Origin: Agrobacterium tumefaciens
GTDB taxonomy: Bacteria > Pseudomonadota > Alphaproteobacteria > Rhizobiales > Rhizobiaceae
Length of the DNA: 64,000 nt
Assembly (NCBI RefSeq): GCF_000834635.1
Contig: NZ_JXQV01000004.1
Coordinates: forward strand, 248,001 to 312,000
Reading direction: 5' to 3'
Shown here: positions 36,374 to 45,237 of the stretch, piece by piece
Layout: each line of letters begins with the position of its first letter
Numbering within the stretch: position 1 is the first letter of the stretch
The notes under the pieces: model-generated
Database searches by the model: none
The model's input: only the letters and a program-made list of their open reading frames with translations
What the model was told of the DNA's origin: nothing
Made by a program: the position numbers and the translations under genes

Positions 36374-37552
36374 TTACACTCCTGCTGTCATCCACTCGTT
36401 CAGCACGTCCGAATCGCCCTCGGGTGCACGGGCGCAAGCGTAGGCATTGAAGCTCTGCCTGTCCATCAATCTTGATAGCGCCCACACCGCCATGCCGCGC
36501 ACGTCTGGTGAATCGTCCTGACTAAGTATCTGGCACTGTTCAATAAATGCAGCATCACCAGAATTGCCCGCGGCAATCAGAACATTGCGAATGAAGCGGT
36601 TGCGACCGATGCGCTTGACCGGAGATCCGCTGAAAAAGGCGCGAAATTGCGCATCATCCAGCGTCAGCAAAAAGGCGATTTCAGGCTCTTTTAGATCGTC
36701 CCTGGCCTGCAATTTCATCTCGGATGCACTGGCGGCAAACTTGTTCCACGGGCATGCAGCAAGGCAATCATCGCAGCCATAGATGCGGTTGCCGATCAAG
36801 GGCCTCAGCGCATGGGGAATGGTCCCCTTGTGCTCAATGGTCAGGTAGGAAATGCAGCGGCGCGCATCCAGCTTGTAGGGCGCTGGAAAGGCATCCGTCG
36901 GGCAGGCGTCCAGACAGGCCCGGCACGATCCGCAATGGTCGCGCTCCGCCTCATCCAGACAGAGTTCTGCCGTTGTGAACATGCTGCCCAGAAACAGCCA
37001 GGAACCATGGCTGCGGCTGACGAGGTTGGTATGCTTGCCCTGCCAGCCAAGCCCCGCTGCCGCAGCCAGGGGTTTTTCCATCACAGGCGCGGTATCGACA
37101 AAGACCTTCACGTCCTCTCCCGCCCGTGCGGCAAAGCGTGTGGCAATCTCTTTCAGCCGTCCTTTGATTAGGTCATGATAATCGCGGTTGCGGGCATAGA
37201 CCGATATGGCCGCCTTGTCCGGTTTTGACAGAATGCCACGTGGGTCTTCATCCGGGCCGTAATTCATGCCGAACATGACAACGGACCGCACCTCGCTCCA
37301 CAGCGTTTTCGGGCGGGCGCGCCTCGCCTCAGTTTCCTCCATCCAGCCCATCGTGCCGTGGAAGCCATTGTCGATGAATTCGCGTAGCCGCTCAGGTGCT
37401 AGCGGAATGCTGTCGGCAGAGGTGACGCGACAGAGATCGAAGCCAAGCGAGGCCGCTTCAGCGCGGATGAAATCCGTCAGCTTCGCCATCCGCGCTTGCT
37501 GCTTCTGCAATGCCGTGTCGATGGCTGTTCTCCCGATGCTGGTGGCAGACAT
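36374..37552 (-). CDS. queG: Epoxyqueuosine reductase
   Basis: A cobalamin-dependent iron-sulfur enzyme that reduces epoxyqueuosine in tRNA to queuosine, the last step of the pathway. 392 residues. The N-terminal cobalamin-binding region contains ISVYARNRDYHDLIKGRLKEIA and VFVDTAPVMEKPLA. Two 4Fe-4S motifs follow: CGSCRACLDACPTDAF and YGCDDCLAACPWN. A HEAT-like C-terminus ends the protein. The ATG at 37552 is chosen over a GTG at 37564; an internal ATG at 37489 is also possible. The epimerase follows with no gap and the GST is 40 bp upstream. Confidence 0.95.
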   Translation of the reverse strand: MSATSIGRTAIDTALQKQQARMAKLTDFIRAEAASLGFDLCRVTSADSIPLAPERLREFIDNGFHGTMGWMEETEARRARPKTLWSEVRSVVMFGMNYGPDEDPRGILSKPDKAAISVYARNRDYHDLIKGRLKEIATRFAARAGEDVKVFVDTAPVMEKPLAAAAGLGWQGKHTNLVSRSHGSWLFLGSMFTTAELCLDEAERDHCGSCRACLDACPTDAFPAPYKLDARRCISYLTIEHKGTIPHALRPLIGNRIYGCDDCLAACPWNKFAASASEMKLQARDDLKEPEIAFLLTLDDAQFRAFFSGSPVKRIGRNRFIRNVLIAAGNSGDAAFIEQCQILSQDDSPDVRGMAVWALSRLMDRQSFNAYACARAPEGDSDVLNEWMTAGV

Positions 37553-37592
37553 CCCGCCTGTCACAGCATACTATCATAAGCTGTCGGCGCGT

Positions 37593-38285
37593 TTAAAAAT
37601 CCAGATCCGCATAATGGGATGATGGCGCAAGACGCGGCACGCGCTCACCCAGAAGCGGGCGGAAGGACGGGCGGGATTTGACGCGCTGATACCATTCCTT
37701 GGCAATCGGCGCCTCCAGCCAGTTGATCTCGCCGAGGTAGTCGAGAATCGAGATCGAGGCACCCGCAGCAAGATCCGCGTAGCTCAACCGGTCGCCCGCA
37801 AGCCATGTGCGCGAACCCGCCAGCCATTCCAGGTATTTCATGTGCTGATGCACGTTGGCACGTGCGGTGCGCAACAGCTTGCTGTCTGGTGGGCCGCCGC
37901 CTTGTGCTGTCGACATTTGCAGCTTGTAGGCACGCTCGCGCACCAGCGGGCGGGTGACATCCGTTTCCATCTTCTGCAGAAACCACTCGGTCAACCGTCG
38001 AATTTCAGCGCGCTGAAAGGGGTCTTCGGCCAGCAGTCGCTTGTCCCGTTTCAAGACACCATGGGTCTCGTCCAGAAATTCCGCCAGAACATAGGGCCCG
38101 CAAAGCGAGCGCATATTATCATCCAGGTAGACCGGCAATGTGCCCGCCGGGTTGAGCGCCAGAAACTCCCGCCGCTTTTCCCAGGGCTGTTCTTCGACCA
38201 GATCGACCTGAAATCCGTATTCGGTCAGGATCAGCCGGACGAAACGGGACGCAGTCGACATGGGAGAATGAAAAAGGGTTGGCAT
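37593..38285 (-). CDS. Glutathione S-transferase family protein
   Basis: A 230-residue cytoplasmic GST. The thioredoxin-like N-domain (about 1-80) has MPTLFHSPMSTASRFVRLIL and the cis-Pro loop AGTLPVYL, and the all-helical C-domain holds WLAGDRLSYADLAAGASISILDYLGEINW with the N-capping Asp. The active residue is probably a Ser near the N-terminus (SPMS). Substrate unknown. It is the first gene of a same-strand row with queG and the epimerase. Confidence 0.9.
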   Translation of the reverse strand: MPTLFHSPMSTASRFVRLILTEYGFQVDLVEEQPWEKRREFLALNPAGTLPVYLDDNMRSLCGPYVLAEFLDETHGVLKRDKRLLAEDPFQRAEIRRLTEWFLQKMETDVTRPLVRERAYKLQMSTAQGGGPPDSKLLRTARANVHQHMKYLEWLAGSRTWLAGDRLSYADLAAGASISILDYLGEINWLEAPIAKEWYQRVKSRPSFRPLLGERVPRLAPSSHYADLDF

Positions 38286-38445
38286 CGGTACTCAAACATT
38301 TGGTGAAAGGAGGGGTGTGTCTTTTATCGCCAGACAGCGGACGTGATCGCCTGTGCAGAAACTATAAGTTCAGCTTTTTTAAGACAAGTTTAACGAGATG
38401 ACGATTGTCCCGGCGCATAACGGCCTAAAAGGGCGTTTTTCATGA

Positions 38446-38480
38446 AAAAAGCGCCGTCGATTGAGCCGATGGCGCTTTTT
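38446..38480. terminator. Terminator downstream of the 51-residue secreted peptide gene
   Basis: AAAAAGCGCC (38446-38455) pairs with GGCGCTTTTT (38471-38480) across a 15-base loop that can itself pair (TCG/CGA). T runs follow on both strands, so it may also end transcripts from the other side. Confidence 0.75.
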
Positions 38481-38515
38481 GAAAAATCAGAGCAAGGCGC
38501 TCTGCTTGCGATTGA

Positions 38516-38671
38516 TCAGTTCGCCGAGATGGAGCTCGTCGTGCATGGGTCGACGCCGTAAGCTGGTGAACAGCCTGACTTGTTGGCTGCGACAGTACCT
38601 GGAGCCATAAACGAACCTGCCAGAACAACCAAAGCCGCACACGCAAAAAAGAGTGCGATAGACTTGCCCAT
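38516..38671 (-). CDS. Small 51-residue secreted peptide, unknown function
   Basis: The ATG at 38671 has GAAAGG about 10 bases upstream. The frame encodes MGKSIALFFACAALVVLAGS, continuing with a typical signal peptide that would be cut near GTVAA. The mature part is about 22 residues, KSGCSPAYGVDPCTTSSISAN, with two Cys that could form a disulfide. A terminator lies 36-70 bases past the stop, so it is a single-gene transcript. Short secreted peptides of this layout occur in rhizobia, but no named family was recognised. Confidence 0.6.
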   Translation of the reverse strand: MGKSIALFFACAALVVLAGSFMAPGTVAANKSGCSPAYGVDPCTTSSISAN

Positions 38672-38939
38672 TTTTATTTAGCCTTTCAGACGATGAACGT
38701 GAGGACGCGAAGCGTTGCACGGTGATTATTATGTTCTGGATGTGTGTAGGATGTGGCGTGTAGCAATAAAGGAGCTTACTGAATACGGGGTTAATGCGAA
38801 CTCTTGTCCACAGTTGCCCTTGTGCCACGCTTGTGCCGCTGAAACTCTGATCATGATGTGCCCCCACATGCAAAGGACAGCGAACTAGTCGCTGCCCGTT
38901 ATCGTGAGAACGCACGGATGTGCGTTTGGTTGCACTGCC
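38672..38939. other. Non-coding stretch with two hairpins after the NDUFA9-like gene
   Basis: 268 bp. Just past the stop of the minus-strand NDUFA9-like gene lie AACGCAC-GGAT-GTGCGTT (38909-38926) and CAGCGA-ACTAG-TCGCTG (about 38879-38895), the latter followed on the minus strand by CCTTTGC. They may form a tandem weak terminator. No gene seen. Confidence 0.4.
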
Positions 38940-39920
38940 TCAGGCAGCTTTTCCCGCATTGCTGAATTGTCCATTGGTACGGTAGCTCACCATATAGGTA
39001 GGCAGGATCGAAGACACGCGCACGGGCGTCATGCCGATACCTTCCAGCGTCAGACCAGCCTTTTCTGCCTCTGCAGAAACGACGTTGTCATCTCTCAGCA
39101 TCGTGACCTGATCTGCCGTCAATGGCGGCGTGATCAGCGGCACCATGGAAGCGATCTTGCCGATCAGCGTTGCGATGCCGAATGGCAGATTCACCAGCGG
39201 GCGCTGGCGGTAGGTCGCGGCCAGAACCGCCTCAAGACAGGCACGGAATGTCATCACATCCTGTCCGCCAAGCTCGTAGGTCGCGCCGGGCTTCAGTGCG
39301 CCGTCAACGCTGCGGGCGACGACTTCTGCAACATCTTCCACATAGACGGGCTGGAACCTGGTGTGGCCACCGCCGATCAGCGGCAGGAATGGCATGCTCT
39401 GCGCCATGCCCGCAAACTTGTTGAAGAAATCGTCTTCCGGACCAAACACGATGGATGGGCGAAGAATGATGGCGTCTGGCAAAGCGGCGCGGATCGCTGC
39501 TTCTGCACGGCCCTTGGTGCGGGCGTAACCGACGGTCGAATTGGCATCGGCACCAATCGCGGAAATATGGGTCAGCGTCGCGCCGGCATTTCGGGCAGCT
39601 TCCGCCACGGCGCGTGCGCCGAATTCCTGCACGGCGTCGAATGTGTTGCGTCCGCTTTCAAACAGAATGCCGACGCAGTTGACCACATGGTCTGCACCTT
39701 CGACGGCCTTGTTGATGGACTCCTTGTAGCGCAGGTTTGCCTGCGCAAAGGAAATCTGTCCGACATTGCCCTGCGGCTGCAAAAAGCCCGCCAGATCGGG
39801 GCGGCGCACGGCGACGCGAATGCGGTATCCGCGCTTGGCCAGAGTGCGCACCACATGCCGTCCGACAAAGCCCGAACCGCCGAAAACGGTGACGAGAGGG
39901 GGAAGGTTGGCCAAAGGCAT
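38940..39920 (-). CDS. Complex I NDUFA9-like NAD(P)-binding protein
   Basis: A 326-residue atypical SDR. The Rossmann start is VTVFGGSGFVGRHVVRTLAKRGY, then LTHISAIGADANSTVGYARTKGRAE and ILRPSIVFGPEDDFFNKFA. This subgroup is the bacterial relative of mitochondrial NDUFA9, an accessory subunit of NADH:quinone oxidoreductase, though the nuo genes are not here. Role in alphaproteobacterial complex I is plausible but inferred. Confidence 0.88.
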   Translation of the reverse strand: MPLANLPPLVTVFGGSGFVGRHVVRTLAKRGYRIRVAVRRPDLAGFLQPQGNVGQISFAQANLRYKESINKAVEGADHVVNCVGILFESGRNTFDAVQEFGARAVAEAARNAGATLTHISAIGADANSTVGYARTKGRAEAAIRAALPDAIILRPSIVFGPEDDFFNKFAGMAQSMPFLPLIGGGHTRFQPVYVEDVAEVVARSVDGALKPGATYELGGQDVMTFRACLEAVLAATYRQRPLVNLPFGIATLIGKIASMVPLITPPLTADQVTMLRDDNVVSAEAEKAGLTLEGIGMTPVRVSSILPTYMVSYRTNGQFSNAGKAA

Positions 39921-40037
39921 GGGAAGCTCCTGCGAAGCGTTGAATCTAGGCGTTTCCGTCTCTTAGCGTAAAGCCGATGCAACGGGAAGAGAGAACAGCA
40001 ACACAGATGATGAGAGTGAACGGATGCTTGATAATGA

Positions 40038-40325
40038 TCAGACGCCGTCGAGGATCATCAACTCAGCATCGGCCACTTCCTGGCGGATCTTGAGCGCCTG
40101 CTGGTATTCGTCGCTGTTGTAGCAATCCAGTGCGTGCTGCATCGATGGAAACTCGATGACGACATTGCGCGCCCGACCCTTGCCCTCTAGCTGGTTGACC
40201 ACGCCGCCACGCGCCAGAAAATTCGCGCCGAAACGCTCGAAGGCGGGCTTGGCTGTCGAAATATAATCCTTGTAGCGTTCGGCATCGCGCACATCCACCT
40301 GTGCAATCCAGTAACCCTTGGCCAT
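40038..40325 (-). CDS. DUF1330-domain protein
   Basis: A 95-residue ferredoxin-like dimer-fold protein of the DUF1330 family: MAKGYWIAQVDVRDAERYKDY, FGANFLARGG, VVIEFPSMQHALDCYNSDEYQ. Function unknown; the fold resembles small alpha/beta barrel dimers that bind aromatic or lipid ligands. It is 12 bp downstream of pyrF, so it belongs to the same operon. Confidence 0.9.
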   Translation of the reverse strand: MAKGYWIAQVDVRDAERYKDYISTAKPAFERFGANFLARGGVVNQLEGKGRARNVVIEFPSMQHALDCYNSDEYQQALKIRQEVADAELMILDGV

Positions 40326-40337
40326 GATGTCTTCCTT

Positions 40338-41030
40338 TCAGATTGCCTTGGACATTTCGTCCAAAATAGCGCGTGCCGCAGCTTTCGGATCGGCGGCCTT
40401 GACGATGGGGCGGGCAACCACGAGATGGCTGGACCCGGCCTTGATCGCATCAAACGGTGTCACAACCCGCTTCTGGTCGCCAGCGTCAGAACCCGCAGGG
40501 CGAATGCCGGGTGTTACAACAGCCATATCGGCGCCCACGATCTCGCGCACGGCAGCGGATTCTTCGGCCGAACAGACAATGCCGCCCATGCCCGCATCCC
40601 GCGCCTGCGCTGCCCGCTTCATCACCAGCGACCGCGCATCGCCCTGATATCCCGCTTCGATCAGATCGGCATCGTCCATGGAGGTCAGAACGGTCACGCC
40701 CAGCAGTGTCAGGTCAGAGCCCTGCGCCGCCTTCACCGCAGCCCGCATCGCCTTGGGGTAGGCATGCAGCGTCAGCATCGACATGCCCATCTTGGCGATG
40801 TTTTCCACGCCCGATGCCACCGTGTTGTCGATGTCGAGAAGCTTCATGTCGAGGAAGATTTTCTTGCCGCTCTGAGCCAGCTCTCGGGCGAACTCAAGCC
40901 CGCCCGCAAAGGCCAGTTGATGACCGATCTTGTAGAACAATACGTCGTCGCCCAATGCGTTGACGATTTTTTCGGCTTCGGCCACGGTTGGAAGATCAAG
41001 CCCGACAATCAGGCGCTCGCGTGCGGTCAT
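40338..41030 (-). CDS. pyrF: Orotidine 5'-phosphate decarboxylase
   Basis: Forms UMP from OMP, the last de novo pyrimidine step. 230 residues. The catalytic segment is [17 protein letters not shown] (the D-x-K-x-x-D motif), with [13 protein letters not shown] at the N-terminus and [21 protein letters not shown] as the phosphate gripper. The start at 41030 overlaps the histidine phosphatase stop by 4 bp. DUF1330 follows. Confidence 0.97.
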   Translation of the reverse strand: MTARERLIVGLDLPTVAEAEKIVNALGDDVLFYKIGHQLAFAGGLEFARELAQSGKKIFLDMKLLDIDNTVASGVENIAKMGMSMLTLHAYPKAMRAAVKAAQGSDLTLLGVTVLTSMDDADLIEAGYQGDARSLVMKRAAQARDAGMGGIVCSAEESAAVREIVGADMAVVTPGIRPAGSDAGDQKRVVTPFDAIKAGSSHLVVARPIVKAADPKAAARAILDEMSKAI

Positions 41031-41617
41031 AATGTCATCCCCTTCCACTGTTCCATCGGCGTCCAGTCGCATGTGAGACTGCGGTCTGCAAGACTAAAAC
41101 AGAAGATATTGCCACCACCGGGTGGCTGGTCGCCGCGACGGCTGATGATGTCATGCGCAAGGTGCGATTTCAGCAGCGTCCCGACCGCGCCGTGGCCGAT
41201 GAAGGCGATGGGTGCTGCGGGATCGTGGCTGGCGAGAACGGCCTCGATGGTGCCGACGATCCGCGACTGCGCGTCAGCTGCCGTCTCCCAGCCCTTGTAG
41301 CTTGCCTGCGGGTGGGCAAAGAACCAGTCTGCGGCGCGTTCGAACTCATCGGGCGGAAGAAACCCGGTGGCGCTTCGGTCGTTCTCGTGCATGTTGGCTG
41401 CTGTCTCGACCTCGACACCGGCGGCACGCGCGAAAATCCGTGTCGTTTCAATGGCTTTTTTCTCGCTGCTCGAAACGATGCGCCGCAACGCCTTTGCCCA
41501 GCGAAAGGCGGCAGCCCTGCGAACGCGCTGCGCACCGAAGTCGGACAGTCCCCAATCAGGGACCGGCACGTTCGCATCGATCCTGACCTGCGGGTGGGTA
41601 ATATAGAGCGCGTACAT
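41027..41617 (-). CDS. Histidine phosphatase-fold protein with altered RHG motif
   Basis: A 196-residue phosphoglycerate-mutase-like protein. The usual N-terminal RHG is replaced by THP ([11 protein letters not shown]), so the putative phospho-acceptor His8 is kept but Arg and Gly are lost. The second Arg is in [21 protein letters not shown] context, and the second His is in [12 protein letters not shown]. Whether it is active is uncertain. It begins the operon with pyrF and DUF1330. Confidence 0.82.
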   Translation of the reverse strand: MYALYITHPQVRIDANVPVPDWGLSDFGAQRVRRAAAFRWAKALRRIVSSSEKKAIETTRIFARAAGVEVETAANMHENDRSATGFLPPDEFERAADWFFAHPQASYKGWETAADAQSRIVGTIEAVLASHDPAAPIAFIGHGAVGTLLKSHLAHDIISRRGDQPPGGGNIFCFSLADRSLTCDWTPMEQWKGMTL

Positions 41618-41632
41618 GACGCAGACGCTAAC

Positions 41633-42226
41633 TCAGGCGCGGGTATAGGTCCACAGCTGAGCGGGCGGAATGTTGCGCACCACGAAGTCGAAGTGCCGGA
41701 TGTGGTAGAGGTGCGGCTGGGCGACGATGGGCGAAACCGGACCGTAGGAAATCTGGATCATCGGGCGGCCATGCGGCACACGGTTCAGCAGGTCATCCAG
41801 AAGGCGGATGCGCTCGGCCATGGGGAAGTTCAGCATCGGCACGGCTGAAATCACGCAGTCAAACATCTGGTCTTTTTGCGCGGCCAAGGTCGTATCCAGA
41901 TCGAAGGCGTCGCCATTGATGAAGTTCACGCCCGGATAGCTGCGCAGCAGTTGCTGGTAGAAATCCGTGGAATATTCGATGGCCGTCACGTTTTCCGGCT
42001 TCACGCCCCGGCCCAGAATGGCCTTGGTGATGCAGCCGGTTCCCGGACCAAGCTCCAGCACGGGCAGGCCGGATTGCGGGGTGATGACGCTGGCCATGCG
42101 CCGTGCCGTCACGCCAGAGGTCGGCACGATGGCGCCAACCTTCTTTGGCTGATTGACCATACCCTTGAAGAAACGAATTTCCTCTTCGAATTTTCTGCCG
42201 AAGCGCTGCTTAAGGCTCAGTCCCAT
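41633..42226 (-). CDS. pmtA: Phosphatidylethanolamine N-methyltransferase
   Basis: Methylates phosphatidylethanolamine three times, with SAM, to make phosphatidylcholine at the inner membrane. The 197-residue protein strongly resembles Agrobacterium PmtA: MGLSLKQRFGRKFEEEIRFF is the amphipathic membrane-binding helix, VLELGPGTGCITKAIL is SAM motif I, and NFINGDAFDL follows. The start at 42226 has GGGGGA upstream; longer frames are not supported. It lies alone between the phosphatase operon and dnaN. Confidence 0.95.
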   Translation of the reverse strand: MGLSLKQRFGRKFEEEIRFFKGMVNQPKKVGAIVPTSGVTARRMASVITPQSGLPVLELGPGTGCITKAILGRGVKPENVTAIEYSTDFYQQLLRSYPGVNFINGDAFDLDTTLAAQKDQMFDCVISAVPMLNFPMAERIRLLDDLLNRVPHGRPMIQISYGPVSPIVAQPHLYHIRHFDFVVRNIPPAQLWTYTRA

Positions 42227-42349
42227 CCGGTCCCCCTTAGGATTATTGTGTGCCAACATTTGTGGAAACTGTGGCGATATGTTGTCTCCCTGTCGTAAAG
42301 ACAATGAAAAATGTCGCAATAGGAAAATCTTAACGAAAGATGAAAATTC

Positions 42350-42388
42350 TGCAAACAAAAACGCCGGCGAAGGAGATTCGCCGGCGTT
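42350..42388 (-). terminator. Rho-independent terminator after dnaN
   Basis: Perfect 12-bp stem AACGCCGGCGAA (42360-42371) with its complement (42377-42388), loop of five, followed on the minus strand by TTTTTGTTTG. It stands 28 bases past the dnaN stop. Confidence 0.92.
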
Positions 42389-42415
42389 CCGAAGTCCTGT
42401 TGATCGGTGAAGATG

Positions 42416-43534
42416 CTAGACGCGCATCGGCATCAGCACGTAAAGCGCGTCATCACCTGCGGTATCGCGCACCAGCGTCGGCGATCCGGCATCGGCCAGA
42501 AGGAAGATCGCGTCTTCGCCGGAAAGCTGGGCGGTAATATCCAGCAGATATTTGGCGTTGAAGCCAATTTCCATGCCTTCATGCTCGTAGCCAACGGCCA
42601 CTTCTTCCGTAGCACTGCCCGAATCCGGGTTGTTGACAGTCAGCGTTAGCTGTCCCTCGGTAATCGCAAGCTTCACGGCGCGGCCGCGCTCGGATGAAAT
42701 GGTCGATACGCGGTCCACGGCCTTGGCAAAGGACTGGCAATCGACGCGCATTTCCTTGTCGTTGCCGGTCGGGATCACGCGCTGATAATCCGGGAATGTG
42801 CCATCGATCAGCTTGGATGTCAGAACGATATCGCCAATCGCAATGCGGATCTTGGCGTCCGAAACCTCGACAGTCACTTCCAGCTCGGGATTGTCGACCA
42901 GCTTCTGCAACTCGCCAACCGTCTTGCGCGGAATGATGATGCCCGGCATGCCTTCAGAACCGGAAGGCGCGTTCACATCGGCACGGGCCAGACGGTGGCC
43001 ATCGGTTGCCACGGCGCGCAGCTTCAGGTCATTGCCGCTTTCAATCGTGTGGAAGAAAATGCCGTTCAGATAATAGCGTGTCTCTTCGGTCGAGATCGCA
43101 AATTGCGTGCGGTCGATCAGCATTTTCAGGTCCGATGCCTTCAGCTTGAAGACATGGCTGAAGGTTCCGGCGGTCAGATCAGGAAAATCGGTTTCCGGCA
43201 GGCACTGCAGCGAGAACTTCGAGCGCCCGGACGCCACCGTCATGGTCGAGCCATCAGGGTTGGTGGCCAGAAGAACCTCGGAACCGTCAGGCAGCTTGCG
43301 CACGATTTCATAGAGCAGATGCGCAGGCACCGTGGTCGAACCGGCCTGCTCCACCATGGCAGGTGTCGCCTCGGTAATTTCCAGATCAAGGTCGGTCGCC
43401 TTCATGTCCAGCTTGGCGTCGGAGGCGCGCAGCAGCACGTTGGACAGGATCGGGATCGTGTTACGCCGTTCCACCACGCGGTGCACGTGGTTCAGCGATT
43501 TCAGAAGGTTCGACCGCTCGAGGGTAATACGCAT
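42416..43534 (-). CDS. dnaN: DNA polymerase III beta subunit (sliding clamp)
   Basis: The 372-residue ring-forming processivity clamp. It begins MRITLERSNLLKSLNHVHRVVERRNTIPILSNVLL and ends DALYVLMPMRV, the hydrophobic cleft end of the family. Three DnaN folds span about 1-125, 130-245 and 250-372. The start at 43534 is the conserved one. It is not next to dnaA or gyrB, consistent with the dispersed arrangement in Rhizobiaceae. It is divergent from rsmI with 257 bp between starts. Confidence 0.98.
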   Translation of the reverse strand: MRITLERSNLLKSLNHVHRVVERRNTIPILSNVLLRASDAKLDMKATDLDLEITEATPAMVEQAGSTTVPAHLLYEIVRKLPDGSEVLLATNPDGSTMTVASGRSKFSLQCLPETDFPDLTAGTFSHVFKLKASDLKMLIDRTQFAISTEETRYYLNGIFFHTIESGNDLKLRAVATDGHRLARADVNAPSGSEGMPGIIIPRKTVGELQKLVDNPELEVTVEVSDAKIRIAIGDIVLTSKLIDGTFPDYQRVIPTGNDKEMRVDCQSFAKAVDRVSTISSERGRAVKLAITEGQLTLTVNNPDSGSATEEVAVGYEHEGMEIGFNAKYLLDITAQLSGEDAIFLLADAGSPTLVRDTAGDDALYVLMPMRV

Positions 43535-43791
43535 GAAGACTTCCGCTTTCAACCGATGCGATCCTGAAGGTGAGGGATCGCCAAGATAGTGTCTCCGGCA
43601 TTGTGGCCGGATAATGTGGACGGGCAAAATGGCAGAGTTATCGAGGAAAATGCAAGGGGCCAAGTTCAGTCATTGCTGCCTTTTCCACGCTATACATTCC
43701 CTTGGGTGGCTTGAGCCTCCAGAACGGCCTTGTTCATGGGCCTCGTCTTGCCCATAAAGGCAGGGAATTGAGACATGACGGGAATGACGCA

Positions 43792-44739
43792 GTGACAGAT
43801 GAACCATTGAGCGACCAGACAACCGATGAAGCAGACGGCCCAGACGGTAATGGACGCGGTTTTAAACTCGGCGGCTTCACCGTCCCAGCGCGCCCCATCG
43901 AGGCAGCTCTTTACCTCGTCGCAACCCCCATCGGCAATCTGGGCGATATCACGGTGCGGGCGCTGGAAACACTGGCCTCTGCGGATGTTCTGGCCTGCGA
44001 AGATACCCGCGTCACCCGCGTGCTCCTGGATCGCTACGGCATTCGCAACCGTCCCTATTCCTATCATGAGCACAATGCCGAAGAGGCTGGCCCGAAGCTG
44101 ATTGCAGCGCTGGATGCCGGAAAATCGGTTGCCCTTGTCTCGGATGCCGGAACGCCGCTGGTGTCGGATCCCGGCTATCGGCTGGGCCAGATGGCCATCG
44201 AGGCGGGTCACCGCGTCGTGCCCATTCCCGGTGCGTCTGCGCCTCTCGCCGCGCTCGTCGGCTCCGGTCTGCCCAGCGATGCCTTCATGTTTGCGGGCTT
44301 CCTGCCGGTCAAGGACAAGGGCAAGCGCGACCGCTTCTCGGAACTGTCGAAGATACCAGCGACCATGATGTTCTTCGAATCCCCGCATCGCATCTGCGCC
44401 ACCATCAAGGTTGCCTCCGAAGTGCTGGGTCCGAACCGCCGCGCTGTCGTGTGTCGGGAGCTGACAAAGACGTTCGAGGAATTCCGTCGCGGCACGCTGG
44501 GTGAATTAGCGGAATTCTACAATGATGACCGCATCGTCAAGGGCGAGATCGTCCTCCTCATCGAGCCTCCGTCCTATGATGAAATTCCCGATATGGAAGA
44601 CGTAGAAAAGCTGCTGAAAGACCTCGTTTCCACCATGCCCGCCGCAAAGGCCGCCGCCGAAGCCTCAAAACTTACTGGCCTGCCGCGCAAGGAGCTTTAC
44701 CAGCGCATTCTCGACCTGAAGGACAGCGATGGCGCGTGA
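43792..44739 (+). CDS. rsmI: 16S rRNA (cytidine(1402)-2'-O)-methyltransferase
   Basis: A 315-residue SAM-dependent tetrapyrrole-methylase-fold enzyme. Motifs: [58 protein letters not shown] and [20 protein letters not shown]-terminal helical RsmI domain follows ([26 protein letters not shown]). GTG at 43792 is the best start, with GGGAATG upstream; an ATG at 43702 would add 30 residues. yraN overlaps its end by 11 bp. Confidence 0.95.
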   Translation: MTDEPLSDQTTDEADGPDGNGRGFKLGGFTVPARPIEAALYLVATPIGNLGDITVRALETLASADVLACEDTRVTRVLLDRYGIRNRPYSYHEHNAEEAGPKLIAALDAGKSVALVSDAGTPLVSDPGYRLGQMAIEAGHRVVPIPGASAPLAALVGSGLPSDAFMFAGFLPVKDKGKRDRFSELSKIPATMMFFESPHRICATIKVASEVLGPNRRAVVCRELTKTFEEFRRGTLGELAEFYNDDRIVKGEIVLLIEPPSYDEIPDMEDVEKLLKDLVSTMPAAKAAAEASKLTGLPRKELYQRILDLKDSDGA

Positions 44740-45091
44740 GGCAATTGCTAAGCGCCGCGCCTACAGGCGCGGCCATATCGCTGAATATTGGGCAGCACTC
44801 TATCTCATGTTGAAAGGCTACCGCATTCTGGCGCTGCGTTACCGCACGGCATCAGGCGAAATCGATCTCATCGCTCGCAAGAAGGGTGTCGTCGCCTTCA
44901 TCGAGGTCAAGGCCCGCGCGACCGAATCCGGCGCTGTCGATGCCGTGAGCTACACCGCGCAACAGCGCATCCGTGCCGCTGCCGATATCTGGCTCTCGCG
45001 CCGAAAGGATGCCGCACACCTGTCCATGCGGTTTGATATCGTGGCGGTCATGCCGCGCCGCATACCAAAACATTTCATCCATGCCTTTTGA
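44729..45091 (+). CDS. YraN family protein (UPF0102)
   Basis: A 120-residue endonuclease-fold protein: [51 protein letters not shown] carries the PD-(D/E)XK-like D and ExK residues. It is usually the neighbour of rsmI, as here, and overlaps it by 11 bp. Exact function remains unproven; a role in DNA processing is suggested for the family. Confidence 0.92.
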   Translation: MAREAIAKRRAYRRGHIAEYWAALYLMLKGYRILALRYRTASGEIDLIARKKGVVAFIEVKARATESGAVDAVSYTAQQRIRAAADIWLSRRKDAAHLSMRFDIVAVMPRRIPKHFIHAF

Positions 45092-45144
45092 TAGGCACAC
45101 GCAGCGGGTGAAGCGCGAAAAGTCGTCCGCTTGATTAGGTTGCG

Positions 45145-45173
45145 CTGTAATAAATCTGCCATGAAACTGTAAA
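45145..45173 (+). promoter_or_regulatory. Three-unit Pho box upstream of ugpB
   Basis: Three direct 7-bp units at an 11-bp period, CTGTAAT, CTGCCAT, CTGTAAA, separated by 4-bp spacers. This matches the PhoB consensus CTGTCAT-N4-CTGTCAT. It lies 65-93 bp before the ugpB ATG, fitting phosphate-starvation control of a glycerol-3-phosphate importer. Confidence 0.8.
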
Positions 45174-45237
45174 AACCCCGTCACGGAACGGGCCTATTCG
45201 CATCCTCAACCCAACAAGGGCGGTAGAGGACGAAACT

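Noticed and set aside
42416..43534. Replication origin near dnaN
   Set aside because: No dnaA, no cluster of DnaA boxes and no AT-rich repeat array are visible; dnaN is dispersed in Rhizobiaceae.
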